Shown here: positions 43,462 through 55,900 of the stretch, piece after piece | How the letters are laid out: every line of letters starts with the position of its first letter | Numbering within the stretch: position 1 is the first letter of the stretch | From: Polytrichum commune | Taxonomy: Eukaryota; Streptophyta; Polytrichopsida; Polytrichales; Polytrichaceae | Assembly (NCBI GenBank): GCA_950295325.1 | Contig: OX485806.1 | Span: 18,044,001-18,104,000, forward strand | Reading direction: 5' to 3' | DNA length: 60,000 bases | Program-made: the position numbers and the translations under genes | Notes under the pieces: model-generated | The model's input: the letters and a program-made list of their open reading frames with translations, nothing else | What the model was told of the DNA's origin: nothing | Database searches by the model: none

Positions 43462-46400
43462 ATGATGCCAATACTTCCAGGCATGTCGATCCGCAAGGTC
43501 GGCACGACGCTGTTACCAACGAGCAGCACGGTGTACAACGAGGAAGAGAAGCCACGAGGCCGCGCTGTAGCGAGGAACGATTATTGCAAGAACGTGGCCA
43601 TCGTGGCCTTAGGTTTGTGTCTCTTCGTTGTGTCTGCGCTGCATTTGGCTGGAGTGGTGGATTTGTGCGGGAGATCTGGTGCCGCAGGAGAGGATCATTA
43701 TAGCTTGGAGAAGGACGGGAGGAGTGGAACGAAGGTTACGTTGTCGTATTTTGCGTTTGAGAAGAAGAGTAGTAGTAGTAGTGGCGATGAGCTTGAGGAG
43801 AGTGAGAGTGATCTGGTGGAAATTGTGGAAGGTGCGGATGGCAAGAAGTCTCAAATTGTGAGACCGAAAGTGCTTGGATTCGTTGGAATTCAGACAGGTT
43901 TTGATTCCGGGCCAAGGCGGAAGGCGCTTCGTGAGACATGGTTTCCTTCCTCTCCGGAAGAACTTCTCAGGTTCAGTTTACTCCTTGTTCCATAGCTAAT
44001 TCTAGTAAGATTAAGTTTGTGACTCTGTCCAATCACGCTTTCACTCTTACGTTTTCATCAAGCTTTGCTACATTGTGTAGTGCCTCCTGCTGGATCTAGA
44101 TTACATTGAGGCACTCAAGCGTTTAATTAATCGGAATTCCAGGAATATCCGATATTTCATTTGTAATTTAAAAGAATTTTGTTGCTCTTACTTAAGGAAT
44201 TTTCTTCTCCAAGAATGCAAATAGTATCACTGTCTCTTGAACTATATGTGGTCACTCTTTCAATCTTACATTCCATCAGGCTTTCCTCCATTTGTAGTGT
44301 CTGCTGCTGGATCTGGATTGCATTGAAGTTCTCAACTGGTGAATGCATCGCAATTTCCAGGAATCTCGATAATTATGGACTTTTAAATATTTGTAACTTA
44401 AAAGAGAAGTTGCTTTCTTCTCCAAGGAGTGCAAATAACATCACTGTCTCTTCATTGAACTCTATGCCGTCGTGTTTTCATCACTATTGTGTACTGCCTC
44501 CTGCTGGACCTGGATTGCATTGAAGTTTTGAAGTTGTGCATCATTTGAGAGTTCTACTAAGTTTGTATGCTCCATTTGAAAGTCCCTTGTTTGTTTGTAA
44601 CTTCAAAGAGACGTTGCGTTTTTCTCCAAGTAATGCAAATAGTACCACTGTCTCATCTTGAACTCTATGCGGTGTCGCTTTCACGCGTATGGTTTCATCA
44701 CACTTTGCTATGTGGTGTAGTGCTTGCTGCTGGATCTGGATTGCATTGAAGTTTTCAAGTGGTGTATCAATAAAACATTCTACGAAATTTGTGTGTTGTA
44801 TTTGAAGGTCCCTAAATGCTTGTAACTTTAGAGAGAAGTTGCATTCTTCAAAAGGATTGCAAATAGGATCACTGCCTCATTATTGAACTCTATGTGGTCT
44901 TGCTTTCACTCTTATGTTTCATCATGCTTTGCTACGTTGTGTAGTGCCTGCAGGATCTGAATTACATTGAAGTTCTGAAGTGTTGCATCAAACAAATTTA
45001 CCAAGTATTATTTATGATCTGTTTAATGGTCCGTGATTGTTCGCGACTTAGAAAGAGAAGTTGCATTTTTCTCCAAGGAATGTAGTCAATATCACTGTCT
45101 CACCATTGGCTTGTCGGGTGTTCCAGAACTGCTTTTATTCAGATGAGTTAATCTGTGTGGTTATGCTTTCACGTTGTGTAGTGCTTGCTGCTGGATTTGG
45201 ATCCTATTGAGGTTCCAAAGTGGTGCATCAACTGAAAATCCTGGGAATTTTTGATGTTTTATATTCTGAGGCCTCTAATTGTCTGTAACTTAAAGAAAGA
45301 AGTTGTATTTTTCTGCAAGGAATGCAAATACTGTCATGGTCTCATTAAATGATTGTCTGCAGGCTGGAGAAAGATACTGGATTGGCTCTCAGATTTGTCA
45401 TAGGCCATACAGCAGATGCTCGGAGAATGAAGGCATTGGAAGAGGAGGTTGCTGAGCACAAAGACTTCATGCTCATTGATGTTGATGAACAGTACCAGAA
45501 GCTTACATTGAAAACGTGAGTTGTCTTGATAAAATTTGATTTGAATCACATTACAATGCATGGTTAATGATGTGCAAAACTGGGAGAATGTATATGTACT
45601 GAACTTTCATCCTTTCATAAGTTCTATGGTTCCTTTTAAACTCACAACTTCCACTGCATCGTTTGACTAATCCCCTTTTCTTGTTTCTCGTACTCTGAGA
45701 GCTCCACTTGTCCTGCATTAGCTATCTCTAGTAGCATGGATGTTACATTGTCAGTTGGTCACTAGTCATCCGTAGACAATCTGGTCATATGTCGTGAGCA
45801 TTTCCAAATTTTGCTAAACATCACCTGGCTGTTTCTCAACTTTCTGTGGATTTGTATATGGTTATCTTTGCTATTCTTATGGTTGCCTGGTCAGGCCTTA
45901 GGTGGCTGTTCTTGGTAACAAGAAGCTAAAGTTCTGTTGGTTCTTGACCTCATGTGTAAGTAACAGACAGAACATACAAAGCAGCAAATAACATTTGAAT
46001 CCAGAGTTAGTGCACTGTTAGTCTGTTAAGGTACTGACGTGGAGCCCTCAATGTAATGCACAGGTTAGCATTTTTCCGTACAGCATATGCGCTGTTCAAG
46101 GCCGATTTTTATGTAAAGGCAGATGATGACATTTATTTGCGGCCAGGTAATTCATTAGTTCCCTTTAGGAGATTTAGAGACCAGCTCAATGATTTCAAAG
46201 AAATATTAGCAGTTTGCTTTTATCTTTTCAAGGTGTATTTTAAGGTTTGAGTTTTGTGATTGTTTACTGCAAGGAAACCCTACACTGTGACATGATTTTT
46301 TATCCAGCGAGTTCATCCTCAACTTGTGAAAAAACCTCCCTGACAAATTATTTGTGAGCACCTTTGTGTGAGTGCAATTCAGGACTTTTATTTTAGTAGA

Positions 46401-47818
46401 TAATAAATCAAGCTGGTTGTGTGCAGATCGGTTAGCGATTTTGTTGTCTCAACCAAGGACAAGCCCTAGGACCTACTTGGGTTGCTTAAAGAAAGGGCCA
46501 GTAATTACAGATCCAAAACTGAAGTGGTATTTTATGTCTTTATCTCCTACCTTATGACTTTTGACTTCCCTTTAAAAGTTTCTCCACCTTCTAGTATTAG
46601 TCTGGCATCCTGGTGTTGTGCTAGAGAGGTGACTACTGCATTTTCAAATTTGATGAAAATGCCATGTTTCTTCTACACCAGTACACTAGTATAATTGAAG
46701 TAGGTTCTATTATTATTTGGAGGAAAGCTAACTAGTGTAATTTGTGTTTATAACATATTTGGATGAATTGCAGGTTTGAGCCCAAATCATACATGCTCGG
46801 AAGTGAGTACTTTTTGCATGCATATGGGCCAATCTACGCTCTCTCTTCTCAGGTGGTGTCAAGCTTGTCACCTTCCAAATTTCAAAGGTATTTCTAAGAA
46901 ATCCCTCATCAGAGATGACTTACACTTCTATTCAGTATTCTATAGCTGTAAGTTGAATGATGTAATGCGTGTCACATGGATTGGCTTTTGTGAGCTTCTC
47001 TAGCTTGCAAATAAATTGCTTTGAAGTTGGAAGTTAGACCAATCTTGACAGTGTTTATATCTGGGTTTATCTGATGTGTAGTGATATTAGTGATTTGTAT
47101 CATTTTCCGGCAGATCAAAGGAGTTGGAACTTGTCATGCAACTGTAATCTGCAATTGTAATCTGATATAAATTGTTCATGTTACAGGTATCGCATGTTCA
47201 TGAATGAGGATGTGACAATTGGCGTGTGGATGCTAGCAATGGATGTGGAACATGAAGATAATCGTGCTATCTGTGACACATCATGTAATCCCACATCAAT
47301 TGCTGTTTGGGATCTACCAAGATGCTCTGGTATGTTCTTGTTACCTGTGATTTAACATCATGGAGATCAGAAGACCTCATTTTGTATCAGCTGTGTGATT
47401 GTAAATTTGCCTGGAGATCAGGGTTTGCAATTCTCATAATATATATGTGAAACAAATAGAAAGAATACGAACTCTTCAAATATGGTCTGAGGAGCCAAAC
47501 CTAGTTCCCAAATTGTAGGAGACCTGATCACTTACTTGAACATAGGGCTTCCTGATAACTAACAGAAGAGATCCTTAAATGTCAATCTCCGCATGAGCAG
47601 CATTAGATTTGAGAAGGAAATGGTATAGTATCTGTTTGCATCCTTAGGTTTTAGCGGCTTTTAAATGAACAGTATCTTCTTAACCCTGATTGTGCATCTA
47701 TCTAAATGACTGTAGAGTAACTGTACACTTGTGCACTGGATGGACAGGGCTTTGCAACCCAACAGAGCGGATGCGTGAGCTGCACAAGGAGGATATGTGC
47801 TCCAAGAGTCCAACATAA
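43462..47818 (+). CDS. Beta-1,3-galactosyltransferase (GT31), B3GALT12/13/14-like, 7 exons
   Basis: Exons by GT-AG sites and phase: 43462-43970, 45363-45515, 46064-46146, 46427-46526, 46774-46887, 47187-47329, 47748-47818, giving 390 codons ending in TAA. Residues about 41-65 ([23 protein letters not shown]) form the signal anchor of a type II Golgi protein. An acidic/Ser-rich stem follows ([15 protein letters not shown]). The catalytic domain starts near [11 protein letters not shown] and includes [13 protein letters not shown], the DxD motif [11 protein letters not shown] (about 238-248), [51 protein letters not shown] and [18 protein letters not shown]. These are diagnostic of the plant B3GALT12-14 subgroup. 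The family transfers galactose from UDP-Gal in beta-1,3 linkage in the Golgi; the acceptor here is unknown. It begins MMPIL; the stem is longer than in the Arabidopsis proteins. Confidence 0.92.
43975..45345 (+). repeat. About six ~220-bp degenerate tandem repeats in galactosyltransferase intron 1
   Basis: The phrase TGCTGCTGGATCTGGATTGCATTGAAG (or variants) recurs near 44089, 44303, 44503, 44726, 44948 and 45187, at spacings of about 200 to 240 bp. Each unit also has an AGAAGTTGCATTTTTCTCCAAGGAATGCAAAT-like block and a CACTGTCTC block. The last unit runs into the acceptor region of exon 2. The repeats are diverged and not in open frames. Confidence 0.85.
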
Positions 47819-48480
47819 GCAGTTACACGGATGTCTAACACTGTTTCCACCACCATGAGTTGGCGCACCTAGAGTCAGCAAGATTGAAAGAGTTCCTTAG
47901 ATTCAGGTCTCTTCTCAAATCTAAAGTTTGCTGAGATGTGCATTCAAGTAAAGGTGTCAAGTTTAATGATTCTTCTTTCCTTTCTCCATGTTGACAGGTT
48001 TGGCGTAAGCTGACTGTTGATGGAATCTTGATATGAGCATGTTTTTACACATCTCATGTGTAGGGGTGCACATTGCCCATGGCATGCACTTATATTTTAC
48101 TGGGGGTATGATGCTCACCTATATGTCTTCTTACAACAGGAGTTGTTACAGTAGACCCTGGAGGTGTACTTTAGCGTCACATTTAGGCTTGTTATGTTCA
48201 AGTTTATGAGCATGGTTACTTGAATTCTTTTGGAGGGTCCTTACATTTTTGCACCACCTTTGAGTTTCAAACTATTTGTCTTTTCCGCTTTGACTATATT
48301 CAGGTTGGATTTGGATGCACATTTGCTAAGGTAGTGGCATCATCTAGGAAGCTGTGTCAGAGCACCAGGAGCTACGAAAGTGTTTGTAAATCCACACCAA
48401 GAGATATTACCTATACATGTTATGTTGACTGCTAATGTGGCTATTTTAAGATTATCAGAAAATAAAAATCTAGACTTGCA
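47819..48480 (+). other. Probable 3' UTR of the galactosyltransferase
   Basis: Sequence after the TAA contains no domain. An AATAAA at 48461-48466 is a reasonable polyadenylation signal. A small intron may lie in the UTR, as GTTGACAG at 47993-48000 resembles an acceptor, but this cannot be decided here. Confidence 0.4.
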
Positions 48481-51400
48481 TGTGAGCAATCTGTAGAGGT
48501 TAACATAACATACAAAATTATGCTAAATTCCTACATGATTCACTCCTAAAGTGACTTTTTTTTGGTGAGATGAAATTATCTAATATTGAGGGGTTTTATG
48601 AGCCCAAATGGTCACAACGCTCAAAACAAGTGTTGCAGATGTTTAGATGATATCTATATGGTTGAAAATTCTGTCGACTTTGCCAGAGGATTGCAAAATA
48701 TAGCATGTCGGATCATAATACTTGTCATCTAATAAACTAATATCAAAATCATGTGGAGCTCTTTGTTTTTGAGCATCAAAGTTACATACTGAGGAGACTC
48801 TAAGACCAATTTTAGAGTTGCACATAGAAAATGCTACAGTTAGATGTTGACACATGCAGGATTGTCATTGCCTGATTATTACAATTAACCTCCTTCCGTA
48901 AGCCTTCAGTTTTTGCCAGACCACAATTCATGCTGGAGCAGGTCTATTTGGAACAAAATTGTTGCAGCAAAGCCAAAGCGTGGACAAAGGTTAACCTACC
49001 TATTTAATTAAATGTGCACATGGGTTGCTGATCATGGACTCCGACTTGTGGATATCATAGAATCTAGAAACCTGTTCCTCTCTAGAATAATGTGCATTAT
49101 TTCAGGAGCCTCTAAAGCTCTATTGCAGTGGAACTTGTCAACACCAGCAGTGGGCCACTTTTGAAAGCCAAAGTACAAGGTGGCCGCATCACCGCTGTAG
49201 AAAATAAACATCATTCAGTTTGGTTGGTTTTCGCATATATATGGAATCCACACATGTTTGAAAACGTTGGTTTCGCAAAAGGAATTTGTCAGGCCATGGT
49301 AAAGAATTTCGGCCTTGACATTTGCCTGACTTTCGGGAAATTGGTTTCGAGGTTGGTCCCTCTCTTCCTGTTTTTCTTCTTTCATTTTCATTTTCAATAT
49401 TAAATAATAAATAAAACTTTTGAATAAAATATATAAGTGGAAATGCTTGTTTTCGACTGTGATCGAAAAGGAGGTTTGTAAATTCTGTGGCCCTTGATCT
49501 CCGGTGTCTGCAAACCGGTGTTTCCAACAACACTTGCCAGAGTCCCCTACATGCAGTCTATAAATGCTAACAATAAAATGCCATTTTCCTTTAACAATTG
49601 TTATAAATTGCTGACATCACTGTATCCAGCTGCACGACCTTCACTTGTACACTCATGAGGGGTGGATTGTACTTACCCAGTCATGCATGTCAAGGTGTGC
49701 AAGAGGCACAATAATAATAATAATAACGATTGAATGAATACATAAATAGGTAAGGTTGAGGCATCTATAACCAGTAAAATAACAGAGTTTACATCTGTTT
49801 AGGAGGAGTAATAGTAGGGAATTGTTTTTCGTGTGAAGAGAAATCGATTCCAAGGAGAATGCAATTATTTTATGGAAATTGTTACAAATTTCAAAACATA
49901 AATTTTAGGGTCACAAATGATCGATTTATAGGTTAATCCATAACCGCTCATCTCAATGCTACTCCTTGGCTACGAAAATGATCAAAACTCTTTCGAGGGT
50001 AATCAATCACAAGTTGCCAACGCATAGACAAGACTTTAACTTTGTTCGCCTAAAAAATATAGACCTCGTCCATGTCAGCATTACATGACCCTAGTGAGCA
50101 GCTGAATGGGCTTGGTCAATTATGGATGCCTTGACATTATGCATTGTACTCTTGCATGACAATGAGAGGGGACGTAAGGATATGTAGGACAGAGGGTGCT
50201 CCATTTCATCTTTACAAGTGTTGGAGTGTAGTTTCCAAGTGGGACTCAAATGCATCTTGTCCAATGTAGGATTGGCAATATATGGTGAGAAAGCAATTGT
50301 CATCCCCCCCCCCCATTAACATAGAGCCATGTATGGTAGTTTCTAGAGTATAGAGTCCAGACTTATCCAGGATGCTCATATGCAATATTCTTGTCACCAT
50401 AATGATTAGTTGATTTGAAAGTTTAATAATACTTGTCACATTGGTTCATCCATCAATGTCTGAGAGGCTCACCCTTGGGCCTCTTGATGTCATATGGATG
50501 GGTTTAAGATTATTTAGTGATGCTACTTGTAATATCAAAAGCGATCCTATATGAAATTTTTCTTTTTTCATAGGGAGTATTGTAATTGGAATATGGACAA
50601 GTGTAGGATAAATTATAGAAAGATTCGAGTTTGTATAATTAATGTAGATTCAAATACATACCATGTATATCTAATTAGCATGTCACATACGGTTTTTTGT
50701 TCACCTCCTCTCTTAATATGATATACTAAATATATATACTTGATAGAATAATATTTCAATACTTGTTGGAGGAATGTATAAATCATCATGTATGCAATAC
50801 AAAGACACGACGTGTCTGATTGGTGGTGTCTGCCAAACTAAATGGGCCCTTCAATGAAAGGGAACAAAAAATGGAAGGAAACAAGAACATGTGCCATCCT
50901 CGACTCCTACTCAATGCTTGAGTCCATTCTTTAAGTTTACAATTACAATTTCTCTATTTGACCCCTAACACCGTCTCCCACTTTTACTAAGTGCATGCAT
51001 GAGTAATTTTAGAATCAAACATGATTTGATGTATGGATTAGTTTAGCAACATGTAGAGAAATTTGCACAACAAATCATTTCATATTCACATACATGTGTA
51101 TTTAGACACATACATTTTTTTTTCTTCCTTTTTTCCCCCTTGTACAAGTAGACCTACTGTCTACGTACACCTATGTATTTTACCTTGAAAGCTCCATGCT
51201 CATATAATCACCGGGGTCTTTAAAAATATAATTATGTGACCAATGATTGAATACTTGTAGAGATACGTTGTAAGTTAGACCTTTGCCCTTTTCAACCAAA
51301 CTATTGGTCCAAAGCCCTATACAATAGTGCCTCTTAGGTCAAATAGCATATAATAAGCCATATGTACAATTGACATTGGACACAACAAGTATGCATAGTT

Positions 51401-51907
51401 GTCTTTGAGAAGAAGCTCTAGAAGCTCATTGAACTATAACCCTCAAGTATGTAATATACGTATAGATACAAAAGTAGTATTGATCACACTCATATTCATA
51501 TTTCTTTTGGATGGTGTACATAGACCCGAATGGTATCAAAGTCAACAATCTCTCTCTCTCACACACATCTGTGCCCTAATTGTTATAGAAATGTAATTCT
51601 AAACCGTTGGCCTGATACCACATTTTCTGGATACCTCTTGAGTATATATAGTGATGATTTCACAAATGTTGCTACGAATAGAGTGTGCTTGGGTAATAAA
51701 ATAGTAAATTGATTTCTACATCATTTGGGTCTACATTGTACCATGCCAAAGCCCTCATACCTAGGTAAAACTCGCCCTATTACCAATATAGTTGAGACCC
51801 AAATAATAACTTGGGTGTATAAAGACGTTCTACTCACATTGCGGTACCCACCAAATATCAATCTTCAACTGGTATCATAAATTTGTAATTGTAAATTGGG
51901 TAGGGTA
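48481..51907. other. Intergenic region between the two host genes
   Basis: No supported gene. Frames at 48643-49533 and 50091-50439 lack domains. Simple sequence includes an AATAATAATAAT run at 49710-49724, a C tract at 50305-50315 and CT/CA repeats near 51550. No RNA gene was recognised. Confidence 0.4.
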
Positions 51908-51910
51908 TTA

Positions 51911-52407
51911 GGGCCACTTCACACACAAGACCGAGAGCCCATGACCATTACACTTCAAGCACTCTCATTGGTGGAAAAGCGGAGCCGGTCCAAGTTCGCT
52001 TCACACCACGCTTGAGGGACCAACGGAGCATGTGAATGCAAGATGGATGTAAAGTCTACATGGTCTCCTACATGGCATTGAATGGATCATGTTGCATGGT
52101 CACTTGGACTATATTCAAAAACCACCTCTTGGAGGTAGGTCTAACACAAAACCGGGAGACCGTGGCACTCCGAACGCTCACAACCGTTGATTTATTCTAT
52201 TTTATCATGTGTGAGGACCCACATGAATAGAAATTCATTGAAATAGCATTTGGTTGAGGGCCCGGTCACATATGACTTCACACTACACTTGAGGGTCCAT
52301 GACCACACTACATGATTTTGTAGGTGTCTTGGGACGGCCTTTGGACACTTTCCTTGGGCTCTTACAAATTCATGGTCATGGCTCTTGGCTCATGTGTGAA
52401 GTGGCCC
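51911..52407 (+). mobile_element. PIF/Harbinger-type MITE, complete copy 3 (497 bp)
   Basis: It starts GGGCCACTTCACACACAAG and ends, on the complement, GGGCCACTTCACACATGAG. The imperfect terminal inverted repeats are about 40 bp. TTA lies immediately outside both ends (51908-51910 and 52408-52410), the PIF/Harbinger target duplication, and the GGGCC start is common in Tourist-like MITEs. No coding capacity. Its sequence matches copies 1 and 2 over about 365 bp. It lies just upstream of the UPL6 promoter. Confidence 0.9.
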
Positions 52408-52455
52408 TTAGATACCATTAATGATATTGTGTATGGGTGCCATGCCCAAGACTGG

Positions 52456-52901
52456 TATAAATATATACATCTATATATAGGCCACAGACACTTTTTGTGC
52501 GTGTTTGTGGTCGACTGTGTGTTGGTGATGAGTATGTATTTGCAATTGGTGTATGTGTATATGTAGAGAGAGAGAGAGAGAAAGAGAAAGAGAAAGAGAA
52601 AGAGAGAGAGAGAAGAGACTTTTGCCTCCTCCGCCGGACTGTGGGGTGGTCGAGAGTTCCTGAGGAGCAGCATGTGAGAAGTGGACGAAGAAGGCGGCAT
52701 CGTCGTCGTCGTCGTCGTCGTCATCATCATCATCATCGGTGGCGCTGGTGCGGGTGCTGCTGCAGGTGGAAACTTAGCTTATCACTCACACGCAACGGGA
52801 GGAGTTTGAGGATTAGGGATTAAGCATCAGTAGTAGTAGTAGTAGTAGCAAGAGCAGGGGGGATTTGGAATTGCTTGGCGGTGGACGAGCTTATGTCCAA
52901 A
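52456..52901 (+). promoter_or_regulatory. Likely TATA box and repeat-rich 5' leader of the UPL6 gene
   Basis: TATAAATA at 52456-52463 is a good TATA box, which would start transcription near 52490. The inferred leader of about 410 bases holds a GA-rich microsatellite (52566-52615), a CGTCGTC/CATCATC tract (52700-52737) and an AGT tract (52829-52849). Purine-rich GAGA stretches are common in plant 5' leaders. Start of transcription is inferred, not shown. Confidence 0.55.
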
Positions 52902-55900
52902 ATGTTTTTCACGGGGGATCCGACAGTGAAGAAGAAGGTGGATCTGGGGGGGCGGAGCAACAAGGAAAGGGAGCGTCAGAAGCTGTTGCAGCAGACGAAG
53001 CTCGAGCGAGAGCGACGTCATCTCTTGCGACTCCAAACGCAGAGTGCTACAAGGATACAGGTGTGTGTGTGTGCGTGTGCGCGCGCGCGGTTGCCGCTAA
53101 TTGATTGATTTATTGATTGATTGGCGGAATTGTTTTGTTGTTGATTCTGCTTCTTGAATTTCGAGGTAGACGTGTGTTGGCTTCAAAGTCGGTGGAACCC
53201 TAGCCTCCTGTGCATGGAAGAGGAGAACAGGGGAGGGGACGGGGGGATAACAAGAGTTTGTGAAGTTCGTGCTACAGTGCATTGCTGTAATTATATGTGA
53301 GGGAAGCCAATTGACGGGGTTCGGAAAAGTTGCGTTTCTTTTCGATTATGCTAATTGGAATAGGAAGTGAGAGGATTGGGGAGGGATCGGGGGGGGGGGG
53401 GGGGGTACGCCTCATTGGAGGCAGAAGAACTGCGAACTAGAAATAAGAGAGGAAATGAGAGATTCATACTAGGGCACAGGGAGATTGCCTAGCCTCTGAA
53501 TTGTTGCAATCGAAGCTGGATGCTATGTGTTTCTACTCGTGAACAAGTTTCTTCTCACAATCTACACTTCATTTGTCAACCTAAAAGGCAGGGCGTCCTA
53601 GAAAGCGATGATGTCCTAGAAAGCTTCTCTGGATGGACAGGTCAAAATTGCTGCTACTGTGGTAAATCAGCTAAGGCAAACGCACAACCTGCCAGAATAT
53701 TTGACCATCACGTCAATCACTTATGGGATTACATCAACAAAGCTGCTAGGATGCCCTTACAATTGAAGCTAAAGCTATGTTCAAGTGAAGCTAAATCTAT
53801 GTGTTTGAACTCTCGAACAATTTTTTGTGACAATCCACACTTATTTGGCAACCTATTAGGCGCTTGCTGGTCTAGGATGTCTACTGCGACAATTTCATAG
53901 AGAGCTTTTCAGTGGATTATTTTGGCATAGTTCATGCCTCTGCTAAAAGTACATGAACATGTAAAATTTGCTGCTACTGTGGTTATGCAGCTGAGGGCAA
54001 ACAACCTGCCATAATTTGTTTATCTATTAGGATCCCATTAATAACTGTCCACTAAGCCGATAGGATGGATGCCTCTACACTCTTTTTGCACACTCTGCGA
54101 AGAGTTGGGGAATCTGCAATCTTGGAGATCGTTGAGGTATTTGAAGCATTTAGTCAGATGAATAGCCGGTCAATTGTGGACCATGTGTGTCGTTGTGGGT
54201 TGATGTATAGAGGATTAATTATATACCACCTGTTAATTTGCATGAAATGCTGCAGAAAGTTGTTAGGGGAAGGAGAGAGATTGCTGCTGTACGGCCAATT
54301 ATACGAAATGAGTTTTGTGCTAAGTATGGAGAATTTGGTGAGAAGGCAGACAGGTGAGGCTCCTAAAACCCGTTCATCAGTTCTCACTTCGTCTTGGATA
54401 CCAGCTCGCACATTTCAGAGGTAGCGACTTTGCACGTTGGGCTTAGCATAAACTCGGTGGACTTTACCACACTCAAAACTTTCTTTGAAGCTAAGTGACA
54501 GCGATGTAGGTGACGTGTTTCACAAGACAATTGCGATTCTTTGTTTTTCAAAGGTGTATTTATTCATTATGTGTAACAAAATACATTGAGTGGCGAGGAT
54601 AAGAAAAGTTTTGCACTGCAGTTTTGGTACTCCTGGTCTGATAACATCCATCCTCAAGTCGGGGTAAGGAAGGTATGAAAATGACTCTAGAGAAAATAGG
54701 CAATCCCACTGGATCCTTGTGAGTGTGGCCATTGTAGTGCTTTTTACTATTGTCTGTATTCAACCTCTGTCACCCTCTCCTCTCCTCTCCTGTCCTCTCA
54801 ACGTGCATTTCACAGGGTGCCAAACTCATTGCCAGGAGTACAGATTGTGTAAATTTCCCTGGATGCTTTTGGAAATATGTGGATACATAGATTTGGTGAA
54901 ACATAGCTTCTCAGCTATTGACTCATTCTTTGTACCAAGTGCAGGAGTGCATTTCATCCATCTGCCAAATACCTTCCACAACTATTTTTTTTCTTTCAAG
55001 CATCAAATCATGCGGATGTTCAGCGTCTCATTGTAGCCTGTCGCCTCTTAAAACAATTTCTTCAGCAAAGTGAGATGCACTTTCCCAAATATTGTTTGAA
55101 GAGATTAATTTCCTTGATTGTTGGCATGTTATTCCCCCTCCATTTCATAGATTGTGTATGATGCCTATGTGTCATAGGTCTGGCTAGATGCAAGAATTCT
55201 ATTGAGGTATATTCTTAAGTCTATGTTATGGTTGTGAGCATAGTCCTAGCTGGCTCATAGGAACATTTTGCAGAAGTGCCTTTCTCCTACATAGTAGGTA
55301 ATTGCCACTTGTCAGTGAGCGGATCTGGGTATTGTAATGAAATCATTGGTCATGGACGATAGAATTGGGTGTTGCAGGCATTTCGTAAAGAATACCACTG
55401 TGAATAACAAAGTGCTTGGCAAATAGTGAACCCTGTTAAGTTTTGGGGAAGACATCTAGTCTATGTCAGGGATACACCTATCTGTCTAGATGAATATTAT
55501 ATTCTTTCTGGCCCCATATTCATGCTGGGCATGATGTATGTTCCAAAGTTTAACCCTTATTAGACAATTAAATGGGTGGAAACATTAGGTTGAAATAGTT
55601 TCTGTTGTAGAATTAGAGCGTACAGTTTAAGTAGGCATTTACCATGCAGGTTTGCCACATTAATTGCCTTCCGTGTACTTTTCATGTCTAATCTTGTGGA
55701 GTGGGTTTGAATGGAATGTGAATGTTGCTACCTGGATGGGAACAATAATTATACTTAATCTGGTGAAATGTATTTATTTCTTGCCTTTGGTACAGGTAGC
55801 ATTGTGGACTTGTTTACAGAAGATGAGTCTTCTGAGCGGGCAATTGCAATTTATAGGCAGAAGCGACTGGCATCCTTGTGTATTATGTCCTTGTATGTCA

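Noticed and set aside
52497-52823. A 108-codon frame over the GA repeat as a gene
   Set aside because: It starts at GTG and consists largely of simple-repeat translation (RERE, HRRR, HHHH).
53520-53900. Possible extra UPL6 exon of 126 codons
   Set aside because: The sequence has no similarity to the family. The IQ motif joins exons 52902-53060 and 54256-54353 directly, and the region is part of the intron duplication.
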